From Paulinella micropora (taxonomy: Eukaryota; Cercozoa; Imbricatea; Euglyphida): a DNA stretch of 35,121 nucleotides. Positions 7,903 through 16,408 of this stretch are shown here, piece by piece. The position numbers and the translations under genes were made by a program. Within the stretch, counting starts at the first letter, position 1. Each line of letters begins with the position of its first letter. A model generated the notes under the pieces. The model did not search any database and was not told where the DNA came from. It saw nothing but the letters and a program-made list of their open reading frames with translations. The stretch lies in NCBI GenBank assembly GCA_009731375.1, contig BJOX01000026.1, positions 1,459,344-1,494,464 on the forward strand, written 5' to 3'.

Positions 7903-10900
7903 TCACTGCCTTCGTCGTCTGGCGCGGATTTCTTTGCCTGGTGGAGGACCACCAACAAAAGTCAGATCGAACTTTGACTGTTCGAGAATGTCCCAGATCT
8001 TATTAGGGATTCCGCCCAACGATAATTCAAAAGGGACATCAAGCACTCCTCTTGGCAGTGTCTGAATGGTCCACGCAGTGTAATCCTTGTCTCTGGGAGT
8101 AATTGTATCATCCCATGTCTCAAGACTTTTTGCGTCTTTATATACTGGCAGATAATGTCTTGCCTTTGGAACCTCAACCGGGTCCATACTTCTCCAGAAC
8201 TGGAGTATCGGTTGTACTATCTTTGCGGCTGATGATATTTTGAGTGTCCGTGTGACACGCATCTGTCGTGGGACCGCCACGACCCGCATCAAGTATAAGT
8301 CTGAGAGAGTGTCATCAGCGACATGTTGTTCCGCTGGTCTCATCAGATAGAAAACATTTTTCACCCATGCGATGGTTGCTATCGCATCGCCTTCCTTCCA
8401 TCGCTCATGGACAATCTCAACGTTGCCCGCGTTTGGGTCAGTGTCCGTCCCCTCCTCCTCCTGGTGGACGTCCTTTGATCTCATCGACCTCATCGCCTTC
8501 CTCGGTTGGTCGTTGATAAGATCATTCCGCGCTCTCCTTAGCTGCGCCTCTGTGATCTTCTCCTTCTTTCCGCTATGCTCTCGCGGAGACTTGGACTGAG
8601 TCCCCACCGCGCTTATGCGGTCAGTCTTCTCCTTGCTGTCCACCTCACTCTCCTCCTTCTCAGCTATCGGTGCCCGATAAGCATCGTCTTGGTCTATGCC
8701 AGCCTCCTTGTGGATGGGCGGCACCTCTTTGAAATCATCCTTCATCCGTTTTAACGCCTCCTCAACGGATTCATCTTCCAGTAAGAAGGGATCATACTTA
8801 ATCAGCCTTCTTACATTCACAATTTGCACCTTCCCTCTACCCCTGATCTTGTAATTCAGAGGTCCCGTCTGTTCCATAATCTGATAAGGTCCTTTCCAGT
8901 GAGTGAACAGCTTAGAGCTGACTCCCTTCGGGACTTGAGGATGGTACAATAGTACAATATCCCCGACCTGGAACTTGATCTGATCCAAGTGCGCTTGTCG
9001 CACCCCTTCAGCATCAGTCTTTCGGCGCTCCGCCTCTCTATGCGCCCTGACTATTTGTTCCGCCTCCATCTTCACTCTAAGTCTCATCCCAAACAACTCA
9101 TCCGCATCCGCCCAAGTGTCTTTTGGGTGAAGGAGCGAAGTCGGGATATCAGGCTCACGCCCATATACTAACTGATATGGCGAGATTGAGCTCTTCGAGC
9201 CTCCTAACGCCGTAGAGGGTAGACAGTTCATTGCAAACGCAAATGATGGTGCTGCCTCGACCCATGCTCTTTGATTCTCCTTCTTCGTGCAATACATCTT
9301 TAGCGAGGCTTTGAGGGGTCTGTGTACCCGCTCGATTTTCCCATTTGCTCGCGGGTTATAGGCAGTAACATATTGCCATTTCATCCCGTAATACTTAGAT
9401 AGTTTGTCGATGACCTCGTTATTAAAGTCCGAGCCTCGATCAGAACATATCTTTCTTGGTACTCCGATCTGTGAGATGATCCTATCGATCAGCGCCTCGG
9501 CCGTCGTCTTGCCGGTAACGTCTTTGACAGGGATGATCCACACATAGTTGGTGGCTCTGTCAATAGCCGTAAGGAGGTATTTGTAACCATCCTTCGATTC
9601 TGGGAAAGGTCCCACATGATCAATGTGTATAAACTCAAACATCCCCGCATGAAGAGGAAATTCGCCAATCAGGCCGAAATTTGCCTTCAGTGGTGTTTTG
9701 TTTATCTTGCACGGGATGCATGCATCCACCGCCTGATCTATCTCCTCCTTCATCTTCTTCCACCAGAATCGCCTCGCTACGAACATATGAGTTCGTTGTC
9801 GACCCGGATGCGCCAAAAGTGGGCAATTGTGGGCTGCGACAAATATAAATCGTCTCAGACTCTCCGGTACCCAAAGGGTCCATTTGTCCGGCTGTGACGC
9901 ATAGCGACCGTGAAGGCCCTTGTACCACAGTAGACCATCTCTCCATCCCATCTCCTTCATCTGATCTTTGATCGCTTTCGTCATCCGTAGCTCATCCGGG
10001 TTCTGATATAACTGTATCAGTTCTTTAAACTCCGGATCTTGAGCCTGTTGTTGCCTCCATGCGGTAGGCGAGGCTATATGGATAGTACCATCTTCTAGCC
10101 GTACCCCGATTCTTTCCGGGTCATCGTCTAGGTCACTTCTCCGCTCTTGAGGAGGCTCCGCATAAACTTCCTGCGTCTCCTCTTCCTCTCTTATGTTCGC
10201 CTTCGCATTCTCATATACCTCATAGGACCACTCAGCGTCCTCCTGGGTATGTAGCTCACAACATATCCCGTGATCCGGGCCTTGTGGACTGTACCGTAGA
10301 CCTGTGCGGTCATATCGGACTCCACTCGCCATCTCCATCGCCTCAATGTGGCTGACCTCATACACCTTGTCAGTGGACAAGTCTTCCATCTCCACCGTGG
10401 ACACCAACGCCGATACTTCTGAGTTAAACTCTAGCCTAGAGAGGCTATCAGCGACCACATTTCGCTTTCCCGGTAGATGGACCATTGTAAAATCGAAACA
10501 AGACAAGAACGCTTGCCACCGCGCCAGCCGTCCCGTCTGTTCATGATTCATCAACCATAACAGGTTATGATGATCAGTTCTGACAGTAAATTGAGGTCCT
10601 CCCCACAAATACTCTCTGAGCCTCTTGAGGGCCCATACTACCGCCAACGCCTCTCTTTGCCTTGTGCAATAGTTTCTCTCCGCCGCACACAACTTCCTAC
10701 TAATAAACATGATTGGGCGTAATTTCTTCTCCTCATCCTCTTGTTGTAATACAGCCCCAATCGCAAACTTAGATGCGTCTGTATCGACTACGAATTGTTT
10801 CGTAAAGTCGGGCATCGTTAACACCAGTCCTCCGTCTTTCGGGTCTTTGTAAATGAGATCTTTGAGCGCATGAAACGCTTGCAAAGCCTCTTCGTCCCAC

Positions 10901-13683
10901 TTCTCAAAGTCTCCAAAATCTATCATTTTCTCCACTTTAGCCCGTGTTGCACCCCAATCGGGTATAAACTGGCTATAGTATTGCGCCATCGCAAGGAATG
11001 AGTGCAATTCAGTGCGGTTCTTCGGTATCGGTCGATTCATAATCTCCTCCCTCTTCTCTTTGGATATCGAGACTCGATTATGGGAGATCTCGTACCCTAA
11101 GTATGTCACACTCGTCTTGGCAAGTTGACACTTCTTTAGATTGCACTTCAGGCCAAAAGCTCCGATGCGCCTGAATATATCGGACAAATGATCGATATGC
11201 TCCTCCATTGTGTTAGAGTATACGATAATGTCATCGATATAGCAAAATGCATATTCTCCCGCCTTCTGTCCCCGCCTTCTCATAAAGCCACCGTCAGACA
11301 AATCATCGTACTGACTGCTCAACATCTTCTGCATCGCCTTCTGGAAAAGTCCTGGGGCTTGCTTGAGGCCCATCGGAAGCACTTTCCATTGGTATATTTC
11401 CATACCCACCACAAACGCCGTCAGCCATCTGGACTTTTCCTCCAGTGGTATCTGCCAGAAGCCATTCTTAAGGTCAATGACCGAATAGAATTTTGCATTC
11501 CGCAGTACTCTCCTTCCTTCTTCTAATGTCGGGAGAGGATTTCTCTCTTCCTCCAGCACCTTGTTAACACGAGCATAGTTAACTGTCAGGCGCCATTCTC
11601 CTCCTGGCTTCGGCACTATTCTCGGTTGTGAGACTATTGAGGATGTTGATCTCTCAATAAAGTCCTCATTGAGCAGCTGTCTTGCTAGCTCCTCCGCTAT
11701 CTTCGCCTCATGTATACTCAAATTCGCCCTTCGTGGTGCCGGTGACGGCTCCGCACCCGGTATTTTGTAAATAACCGCAGTGAAATCTTCAGGCTTGACA
11801 CCACCTGCATGTGGAGGGTCAAAAATTTCCTTGTTCGCCTCTAATTTGGCTTTTAAAAGCTCCTTCTCCTTCTCCGTGCCTACTCCTTCTTCCAATATTT
11901 TCCGCGCCGCCTCTTGAAAATCTTCATCAGACATCTGCTTATGCTGCTTGAGGGGTTCTCTGTCCTCCTCCAAGCCTAAGTCCTCTTCCGAGACATCATC
12001 TAGGCCCGTCTTTTCATACGTGACCGTGTCCGGCTCATCATCTTTACCGAGCTCCACCAGCATGTCAATGAGTCTCGCGTATTGCAAAGGAGCTTTACGG
12101 GTGTAAAAACCATCAAAGCATGTGAATGCTTGCGGTATCAATTTCAACTTGTCGAGGTCTCTGAGCTTCCGCTTGTATGCACTGCTCTGCTCACGAGTTC
12201 CCATACGACAAGCCACCACTAGCTGTTGCTTGCGAGAGGGTACCGGTATAGGATGATCAATAAGCCGGTCCCTTATTTCCTGCGCCCATATCGCCTTCTC
12301 ATTATATGGCAGGATAATAGTATACGGCTTATTATTTTCGAATAAAGTCCGTAAGCATTTCTTCACTTCAGACAGTGAACGCGGCCACGTGGGCTCGTCA
12401 CCCCAGAAATCAGTAATAAAACTTTTAATAGTTTCTGGTGGAGTATCCGGGATTCGCCCCGTTCTCCTTGGTACAAACGCCTCCCTTTTTTCTTCTCCTA
12501 CTTTCGCATGGAAACAGTATCCGTTAGTAATATGGACATCTGTTCCTACTCCTTCCGCGAATCTCGCCAACGACGGGCTTCTTTGTGCGACACATATAAT
12601 CTCCTCCTTTCGCTTCTCGATTAAGTCATCAATAGACTTTTTGTCCCAATGGCATGTCGGAACTGTGACAGTGCACACTTGGGATTCCCAATTGTCGGTC
12701 CAGGACAGTTCATCCGGTCTTACGACATGGGGGTGAACGTACACCTCAAGTGCCTCATGTGCGATGGCCATCTTTTTGTGATCCGTCGCTAGACTCAGCT
12801 CATAAGCCTCATAAGAGTCAGTAGCGTTGAAGGGATCAATATCGTTCTCTTCTCCTCTTTTTACTCCATATATCACTCGCCGTGCGGCGCAATCAATCAC
12901 AGCCCCCATCGTAGCCAATTGGTCATACGATAGTAATATTGACCCGTGGTAACCGGGGACGACATAGAGGTCCATACGGTATACTCGTGCGGATTTCAAT
13001 TTAAAGGTCAGTGTGATGATTCCCGTGATATCCGTCCGGCTGCTCACTCCTTTGAGAGTGCCCGTTGACTTTTTCATATTTCCGTCCACCCAGTCCCGGT
13101 ATCGATTAAAAAACTTCCGGCCGACAATATTAATATTCGCCATCGTATCATTACCAACTTTTAATATTGTCTTCAATGTTTCACAATAAAGTTCCGTATA
13201 ACACAGAGCATCGGGCCTGTGTATATTGGCTGCGAGAACAAGAACTTTACGTTCCAAATTTTGGAGTCTTGTCTCTAAGTTTTTCAACTCCTCCTTCTTC
13301 TCCTCCTGCTTCACCTCATTAACATTTTTATTATTCTGCGGTACTGGTGCGTTTACTATTTGAGCGACATTGTCTTGTGGTACTTGAGTACACACATTGT
13401 CTTTTTGCTCGCCACCCGCCGCGACCGTAGACATTGAGTCTGTTCGTGGTTGTTTGCTTGGCCGAGGCGATACGTCTGCCATTGGCCTCCTCGCCTCCAT
13501 CGCAAGTCTCGCCTTCCTATTTGCATCAGTTATCATTGGTAACCGTGCTGTATGAACGGGTATGAGACTACCTTGGGGCTGCAGTCTCTGTGTACCCACA
13601 TCTTTGTTTTCACATAGAGGAAGCGTTGGCCCAGTCTGCACAACAGCATTAGAAAGCACTGTGACTTTAGGGTTAAACTTCAC
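7903..13683 (-). CDS. pol: Pol polyprotein (protease-like, RT, RNase H, integrase)
   Basis: 1,926 codons, no interruption, ending in TGA. Residues 1-150 are low complexity with a Glu/Lys-rich coiled-coil-like stretch (123-150). Residues ~165-275 resemble retropepsin, but the catalytic triplet reads DTM (179-181) where DTG or DSG is normal; the later GSILLSYDQL...GAVID region fits the fold. RT spans ~650-870, with Asp737 (VIDLKNGFWQ) and YIDD (815-818). RNase H: TDAS (Asp969), Glu1011, Asp1037, Asp1079. Integrase: zinc site H1285-X6-H1292-X29-C1322-X2-C1325, catalytic Asp1355, Asp1415 and Glu1451 (D,D35E), then a GPY/F module at 1598-1600. Residues ~277-640 and ~1635-1926 are unrecognised. The frame is open from 13716 and its first codon here is GTG; the first ATG is residue 50, so Pol is probably made by reading through the TGA after ORF3. 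Confidence 0.95.
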   Translation of the reverse strand: MKFNPKVTVLSNAVVQTGPTLPLCENKDVGTQRLQPQGSLIPVHTARLPMITDANRKARLAMEARRPMADVSPRPSKQPRTDSMSTVAAGGEQKDNVCTQVPQDNVAQIVNAPVPQNNKNVNEVKQEEKKEELKNLETRLQNLERKVLVLAANIHRPDALCYTELYCETLKTILKVGNDTMANINIVGRKFFNRYRDWVDGNMKKSTGTLKGVSSRTDITGIITLTFKLKSARVYRMDLYVVPGYHGSILLSYDQLATMGAVIDCAARRVIYGVKRGEENDIDPFNATDSYEAYELSLATDHKKMAIAHEALEVYVHPHVVRPDELSWTDNWESQVCTVTVPTCHWDKKSIDDLIEKRKEEIICVAQRSPSLARFAEGVGTDVHITNGYCFHAKVGEEKREAFVPRRTGRIPDTPPETIKSFITDFWGDEPTWPRSLSEVKKCLRTLFENNKPYTIILPYNEKAIWAQEIRDRLIDHPIPVPSRKQQLVVACRMGTREQSSAYKRKLRDLDKLKLIPQAFTCFDGFYTRKAPLQYARLIDMLVELGKDDEPDTVTYEKTGLDDVSEEDLGLEEDREPLKQHKQMSDEDFQEAARKILEEGVGTEKEKELLKAKLEANKEIFDPPHAGGVKPEDFTAVIYKIPGAEPSPAPRRANLSIHEAKIAEELARQLLNEDFIERSTSSIVSQPRIVPKPGGEWRLTVNYARVNKVLEEERNPLPTLEEGRRVLRNAKFYSVIDLKNGFWQIPLEEKSRWLTAFVVGMEIYQWKVLPMGLKQAPGLFQKAMQKMLSSQYDDLSDGGFMRRRGQKAGEYAFCYIDDIIVYSNTMEEHIDHLSDIFRRIGAFGLKCNLKKCQLAKTSVTYLGYEISHNRVSISKEKREEIMNRPIPKNRTELHSFLAMAQYYSQFIPDWGATRAKVEKMIDFGDFEKWDEEALQAFHALKDLIYKDPKDGGLVLTMPDFTKQFVVDTDASKFAIGAVLQQEDEEKKLRPIMFISRKLCAAERNYCTRQREALAVVWALKRLREYLWGGPQFTVRTDHHNLLWLMNHEQTGRLARWQAFLSCFDFTMVHLPGKRNVVADSLSRLEFNSEVSALVSTVEMEDLSTDKVYEVSHIEAMEMASGVRYDRTGLRYSPQGPDHGICCELHTQEDAEWSYEVYENAKANIREEEETQEVYAEPPQERRSDLDDDPERIGVRLEDGTIHIASPTAWRQQQAQDPEFKELIQLYQNPDELRMTKAIKDQMKEMGWRDGLLWYKGLHGRYASQPDKWTLWVPESLRRFIFVAAHNCPLLAHPGRQRTHMFVARRFWWKKMKEEIDQAVDACIPCKINKTPLKANFGLIGEFPLHAGMFEFIHIDHVGPFPESKDGYKYLLTAIDRATNYVWIIPVKDVTGKTTAEALIDRIISQIGVPRKICSDRGSDFNNEVIDKLSKYYGMKWQYVTAYNPRANGKIERVHRPLKASLKMYCTKKENQRAWVEAAPSFAFAMNCLPSTALGGSKSSISPYQLVYGREPDIPTSLLHPKDTWADADELFGMRLRVKMEAEQIVRAHREAERRKTDAEGVRQAHLDQIKFQVGDIVLLYHPQVPKGVSSKLFTHWKGPYQIMEQTGPLNYKIRGRGKVQIVNVRRLIKYDPFLLEDESVEEALKRMKDDFKEVPPIHKEAGIDQDDAYRAPIAEKEESEVDSKEKTDRISAVGTQSKSPREHSGKKEKITEAQLRRARNDLINDQPRKAMRSMRSKDVHQEEEGTDTDPNAGNVEIVHERWKEGDAIATIAWVKNVFYLMRPAEQHVADDTLSDLYLMRVVAVPRQMRVTRTLKISSAAKIVQPILQFWRSMDPVEVPKARHYLPVYKDAKSLETWDDTITPRDKDYTAWTIQTLPRGVLDVPFELSLGGIPNKIWDILEQSKFDLTFVGGPPPGKEIRARRRRQ

Positions 13684-13719
13684 AGTCTTCTCCTTCCTCT
13701 CTTCTTCCCCCTCCAGTCA
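13684..13719 (-). other. Candidate UGA readthrough site between ORF3 and Pol
   Basis: ORF3 ends in TGA (13717-13719) and Pol continues in the same frame with no other stop. The context is UGA followed by CUG, and C directly after UGA is known to be leaky in eukaryotes. The next ~25 nt are almost purely purine, as after the gag stop of gammaretroviruses. Readthrough is inferred, not shown. Confidence 0.5.
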
Positions 13720-14175
13720 TTCCACCACCTCGAAACGATTACCTTGAGTAGTGTCCGGGTAGGATGACGTATCGGTCTCCGAGGCAGTGTTGTAGGCCTG
13801 AGCTCGACCGAAATTTGGGTTGGAGCTTGCCCACGAGCCTCCTCCTCCTCTGGGTGGGGGGGCTGGAGCTCGAACAGCTCTCCCTCCATAAGGGGTATAT
13901 CCCCGACCTCCTCCTCTTCCTCTCTGAGGGGTTCCCTGCCACCTCGAGGCTCCTCTCCATGTTCCTCCTCCTCCTCCTCCTCCTCCTCCTCCTCGTCCTC
14001 CTGCTCCTGCTCCTCCTTCTCGTCCTCTTTGAGAGGCCTTTAAGTTCTTTTGTCTCTCCCTTTCCTCCTTCTTCTCCTTCATCCTCTTCATGTAGGTAAT
14101 AATTGCCTCTCGAAACTCCTCATCATCACACATATTGGCATACCAACCTTCGTTCACAGCGGCAATCTGAAGCAT
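13717..14175 (-). CDS. ORF3: Gly/Arg-rich Gag-like C-terminal protein
   Basis: 152 codons from ATG at 14175; the frame is open from 14190, directly after the ORF2 stop. Residues 1-45 are acidic then Lys/Glu-rich and likely helical. Residues ~50-118 are rich in Gly, Arg and Gln with RG/RGG motifs (GRGGGRG and similar) and a run of ten Gly, typical of disordered RNA-binding tails. The last 35 residues are Ser/Thr-rich. It occupies the place of a nucleocapsid region between the zinc-finger ORF2 and Pol and shares their frame. It could be a separate small protein, or the C-terminus of Gag cut off from ORF2 by a TAA that is either mutational or suppressed. The Gly-rich run corresponds to CTC/CCT repeats on the + strand and may be length-variable. 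Confidence 0.6.
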   Translation of the reverse strand: MLQIAAVNEGWYANMCDDEEFREAIITYMKRMKEKKEERERQKNLKASQRGREGGAGAGGRGGGGGGGGGGTWRGASRWQGTPQRGRGGGRGYTPYGGRAVRAPAPPPRGGGGSWASSNPNFGRAQAYNTASETDTSSYPDTTQGNRFEVVE

Positions 14176-14190
14176 ATTGAAAAGGCCCGG

Positions 14191-15219
14191 TTACTTGCCT
14201 TCCATCCTGCTCAGAAAATTTGCCCTTGCTGTTGGGTTCTGCCTATCATGATTGAAAGAGCAGTCTCTGTTCTCCATCTGTGCCTTACACTGCAAGCCCG
14301 CGAACCACCTCCAACATGCGGTCTTCAGGTCTGGCTCTCTCTGTCTCTTCCAACCGGCAACTCTGTTTGTGTACGTGGCTTGTGCGCCAACAGGTACACC
14401 GCCTGCCTGTGCCGTATGTGCCTCCGTGAGCGAGTCCATGTTTGAGCATGCACTCATCACTTCTTGAAACAGTGCTGACGGAGCAACGCTTTGAACCGTA
14501 TTTTCGAACACGTGTGTCTCGAGGAAGTTCTTGGACTTCACTGAGCTAAACGTCGAGCATTGTTGTATGAGCTGAGTAAGCTTACTCGGGTTAACTGTGT
14601 GTAACGCCGAAAAGAAATAGAGGATGATCGACTTGCGGCCATAGAATAGCCCATAGGAGGAAACTACCTCCGTAAGGGTCGCCGCCAAGCCAACAGCACT
14701 CCTCAAACTCATCGCCACTGTCTCAAAGATTTCAAATCCTATGAGAGTACCAGTGCAGAGATGCTGGTATCCATGAGATTGAAAATATGAAATGAGTGTG
14801 GCCACCGCCAGTTCACACTGAGCGTCTAGGCCTGTTGCATTGTTTCTCTTAATCTCCTCCTTCTTTCTCAAAAACTTGTACTGTGTCAGATCAAATCCCT
14901 CCGAGACTAGAGATTGGTCAAAAACAGTAACAAGGGCCTCGTATTCCTGCGTTTCGTCGCAAGGAAAAGCCTTCATGCAGGCATTGATCTCTTTGAGCTT
15001 GCTCAAAAGCGAAGCATCAGAGTCTTTGTCTGAGCTCGTCTTGGCATATAGCATGAGACTTGCCACTCCTCCTTTCTTCCCCTTGAAGGCATTTATGATG
15101 TTCTGTCTGTCCTTCTTCTCCGTGTTTGTGACCACCACCGTAGTTGAGCCCGAGGGTGCAGGGGCTGGTGGGGCAGGAGCTGGTGGGGTCATATGTCGGA
15201 GGGTGTGTCTTTGCACCAC
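14191..15219 (-). CDS. ORF2: Gag-like protein with CCCH zinc-finger-like motif
   Basis: 342 codons, ending in TAA (14191-14193). Residues 10-25 are a Pro/Ala linker. The middle (~35-270) is mostly helical in composition and may be capsid-like, but I recognise no defined Gag family. Near the C-terminus C302-X8-C311-X8-C320-X3-H324 resembles a CCCH zinc finger rather than the CX2CX4HX4C knuckle usual in Gag. The frame opens with GTG directly after a TGA; the first ATG is codon 10 (15190-15192). ORF2 overlaps the ORF1 frame by about 200 nt and is +1 to it, so it may be reached by frameshifting, by reinitiation at that ATG, or be separated from ORF1 by an indel. It shares its frame with ORF3 and Pol. 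Confidence 0.7.
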   Translation of the reverse strand: MVQRHTLRHMTPPAPAPPAPAPSGSTTVVVTNTEKKDRQNIINAFKGKKGGVASLMLYAKTSSDKDSDASLLSKLKEINACMKAFPCDETQEYEALVTVFDQSLVSEGFDLTQYKFLRKKEEIKRNNATGLDAQCELAVATLISYFQSHGYQHLCTGTLIGFEIFETVAMSLRSAVGLAATLTEVVSSYGLFYGRKSIILYFFSALHTVNPSKLTQLIQQCSTFSSVKSKNFLETHVFENTVQSVAPSALFQEVMSACSNMDSLTEAHTAQAGGVPVGAQATYTNRVAGWKRQREPDLKTACWRWFAGLQCKAQMENRDCSFNHDRQNPTARANFLSRMEGK

Positions 15220-16408
15220 TCACTTTTGCTTTCATTCTTTCCAGTCTCATCGTCTTCTCGAATTCCTCATTCTCTTTCGCCTTCTTCTTCTCAGATATCA
15301 CCAGCTTTTGAGCATGAGTGATAAAGGCCACCAATTCAGAAGCAGATCTGAGAAAATTATATTTCTCCACATATTGGTCAACACCTGCTTTGTTGGCGAC
15401 CGGTGGTGCGTTACTAAGTGATTTAAGGACAGAGTGATCCTTGGTAGGAATCCATCTCTTCCATGCCTCCTTGTGCAGTAACGCACCCATCAACAGTCTG
15501 ATCTTGGTCAGAACTCTGTCGGTCTTCTCTAACTCATCAATCACAGGATGAGTTTCTCCTGCTGCCTTAATGCTTTTTTCCATCTCTGCCTTCCCCTCCT
15601 CCAAGGCCTTTATTTCCATTGTAAAAAAATGAAATATGCCACTCGAGTTTTTCGAACCCAGATTGGTCTTCATTTTTGTTACATCGACTGCCTCCTGACC
15701 AGTCGCGAGGAATCTGGCCGTTGCTCTTGGGTTTGTGTACTGGAGGTAACCCTCACATCGTGGGCCGTATGTACGTTCCCAAATCAGGGTTTGAGTGTAC
15801 ACCCCAAAGATAGCATCGAGTAATTCAAGGTGGGTGTGTGTGTCCCCAAACTTGATATGCTGTATCTTCTTTCTCTCTTCTGGATCAGAGACCAGTTTGC
15901 CGAGGAGCTGTGCTGTGTTTGATAATAGGATATAGACATCCTTTTTAGCACGACTTTTCTCTCTTCTTTGATCCTGAGGGATCCACACATAGGTATCCTT
16001 CTCTACCCCCATCTTGTTATCAAACTCTTTTTTAGTGAGGTCATAGTGGTCTTGCACCCACTGTTGTTCCTCCACTGTGATCTCCTCTCCATCACTATGA
16101 ATCAAGTCGATCATTTTTCGTCCTCCTCCTCCCGTGTAGGCAGGTGGTAAGGGATTACCATATGCTCCTCCTCCTCCCGTCTCTTCTTGTTCAAATCCTC
16201 CTTCATCTTCGTCTCCTCCATATCTTCCTTCATCATCCCAGCCCTCTTCTACTCCTCCTCCTACTCCTTCATCTCCTCCTCCTCCTTCATTCAATCCTCC
16301 TCCTCCTCCTTCATTCAATCCTCTTCCTCCTCCTCCTCCTGCTTCTTCTTCTTCTCTTCTTTGATCTGCCTCCGAGAATTCACTCACTTCGGCGGTCTCT
16401 GTCGACAT
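15017..16408 (-). CDS. ORF1: 5' Gag-like protein, acidic Gly-rich N-terminus
   Basis: 463 codons from ATG at 16406-16408, the first good start after the leader. Residues 1-95 are low complexity: Glu/Asp with Gly runs, including LNEGGGG twice. Residues ~98-395 are a normal-complexity, highly charged and probably helical domain with a Lys/Glu-rich end (373-395) that may be coiled coil. I recognise no known family; position alone suggests Gag. Residues from about 398 on (Cys/His/Ser-rich) are probably not the intended frame, since the frame one base on gives the well-behaved ORF2. Alternatives are a separate accessory protein or a Gag N-terminus joined to ORF2 by +1 frameshifting. Confidence 0.7.
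   Translation of the reverse strand: MSTETAEVSEFSEADQRREEEEAGGGGGRGLNEGGGGGLNEGGGGDEGVGGGVEEGWDDEGRYGGDEDEGGFEQEETGGGGAYGNPLPPAYTGGGGRKMIDLIHSDGEEITVEEQQWVQDHYDLTKKEFDNKMGVEKDTYVWIPQDQRREKSRAKKDVYILLSNTAQLLGKLVSDPEERKKIQHIKFGDTHTHLELLDAIFGVYTQTLIWERTYGPRCEGYLQYTNPRATARFLATGQEAVDVTKMKTNLGSKNSSGIFHFFTMEIKALEEGKAEMEKSIKAAGETHPVIDELEKTDRVLTKIRLLMGALLHKEAWKRWIPTKDHSVLKSLSNAPPVANKAGVDQYVEKYNFLRSASELVAFITHAQKLVISEKKKAKENEEFEKTMRLERMKAKVSGAKTHPPTYDPTSSCPTSPCTLGLNYGGGHKHGEEGQTEHHKCLQGEERRSGKSHAICQDELRQRL
15190..15225 (-). other. Candidate +1 frameshift region between ORF1 and ORF2
   Basis: The ORF1 codons GTG AGT GGT (15223-15215) contain, one base on, the TGA that closes the ORF2 frame upstream. The earliest shift that reaches ORF2 is thus a skip of the A at 15220. 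Slow AGU codons are part of the known Ty3 +1 site (GCG AGU U), which looks similar. The hexamer GTGAGT also resembles a 5' splice donor. The overlapping ORF1 frame beyond about codon 400 looks out of frame. Confidence 0.45.

Noticed and set aside
13764-14099. Leu-rich plus-strand ORF opposite ORF3
   Set aside because: It is the antisense shadow of the Gly codons (CTC/CCT repeats) of ORF3.
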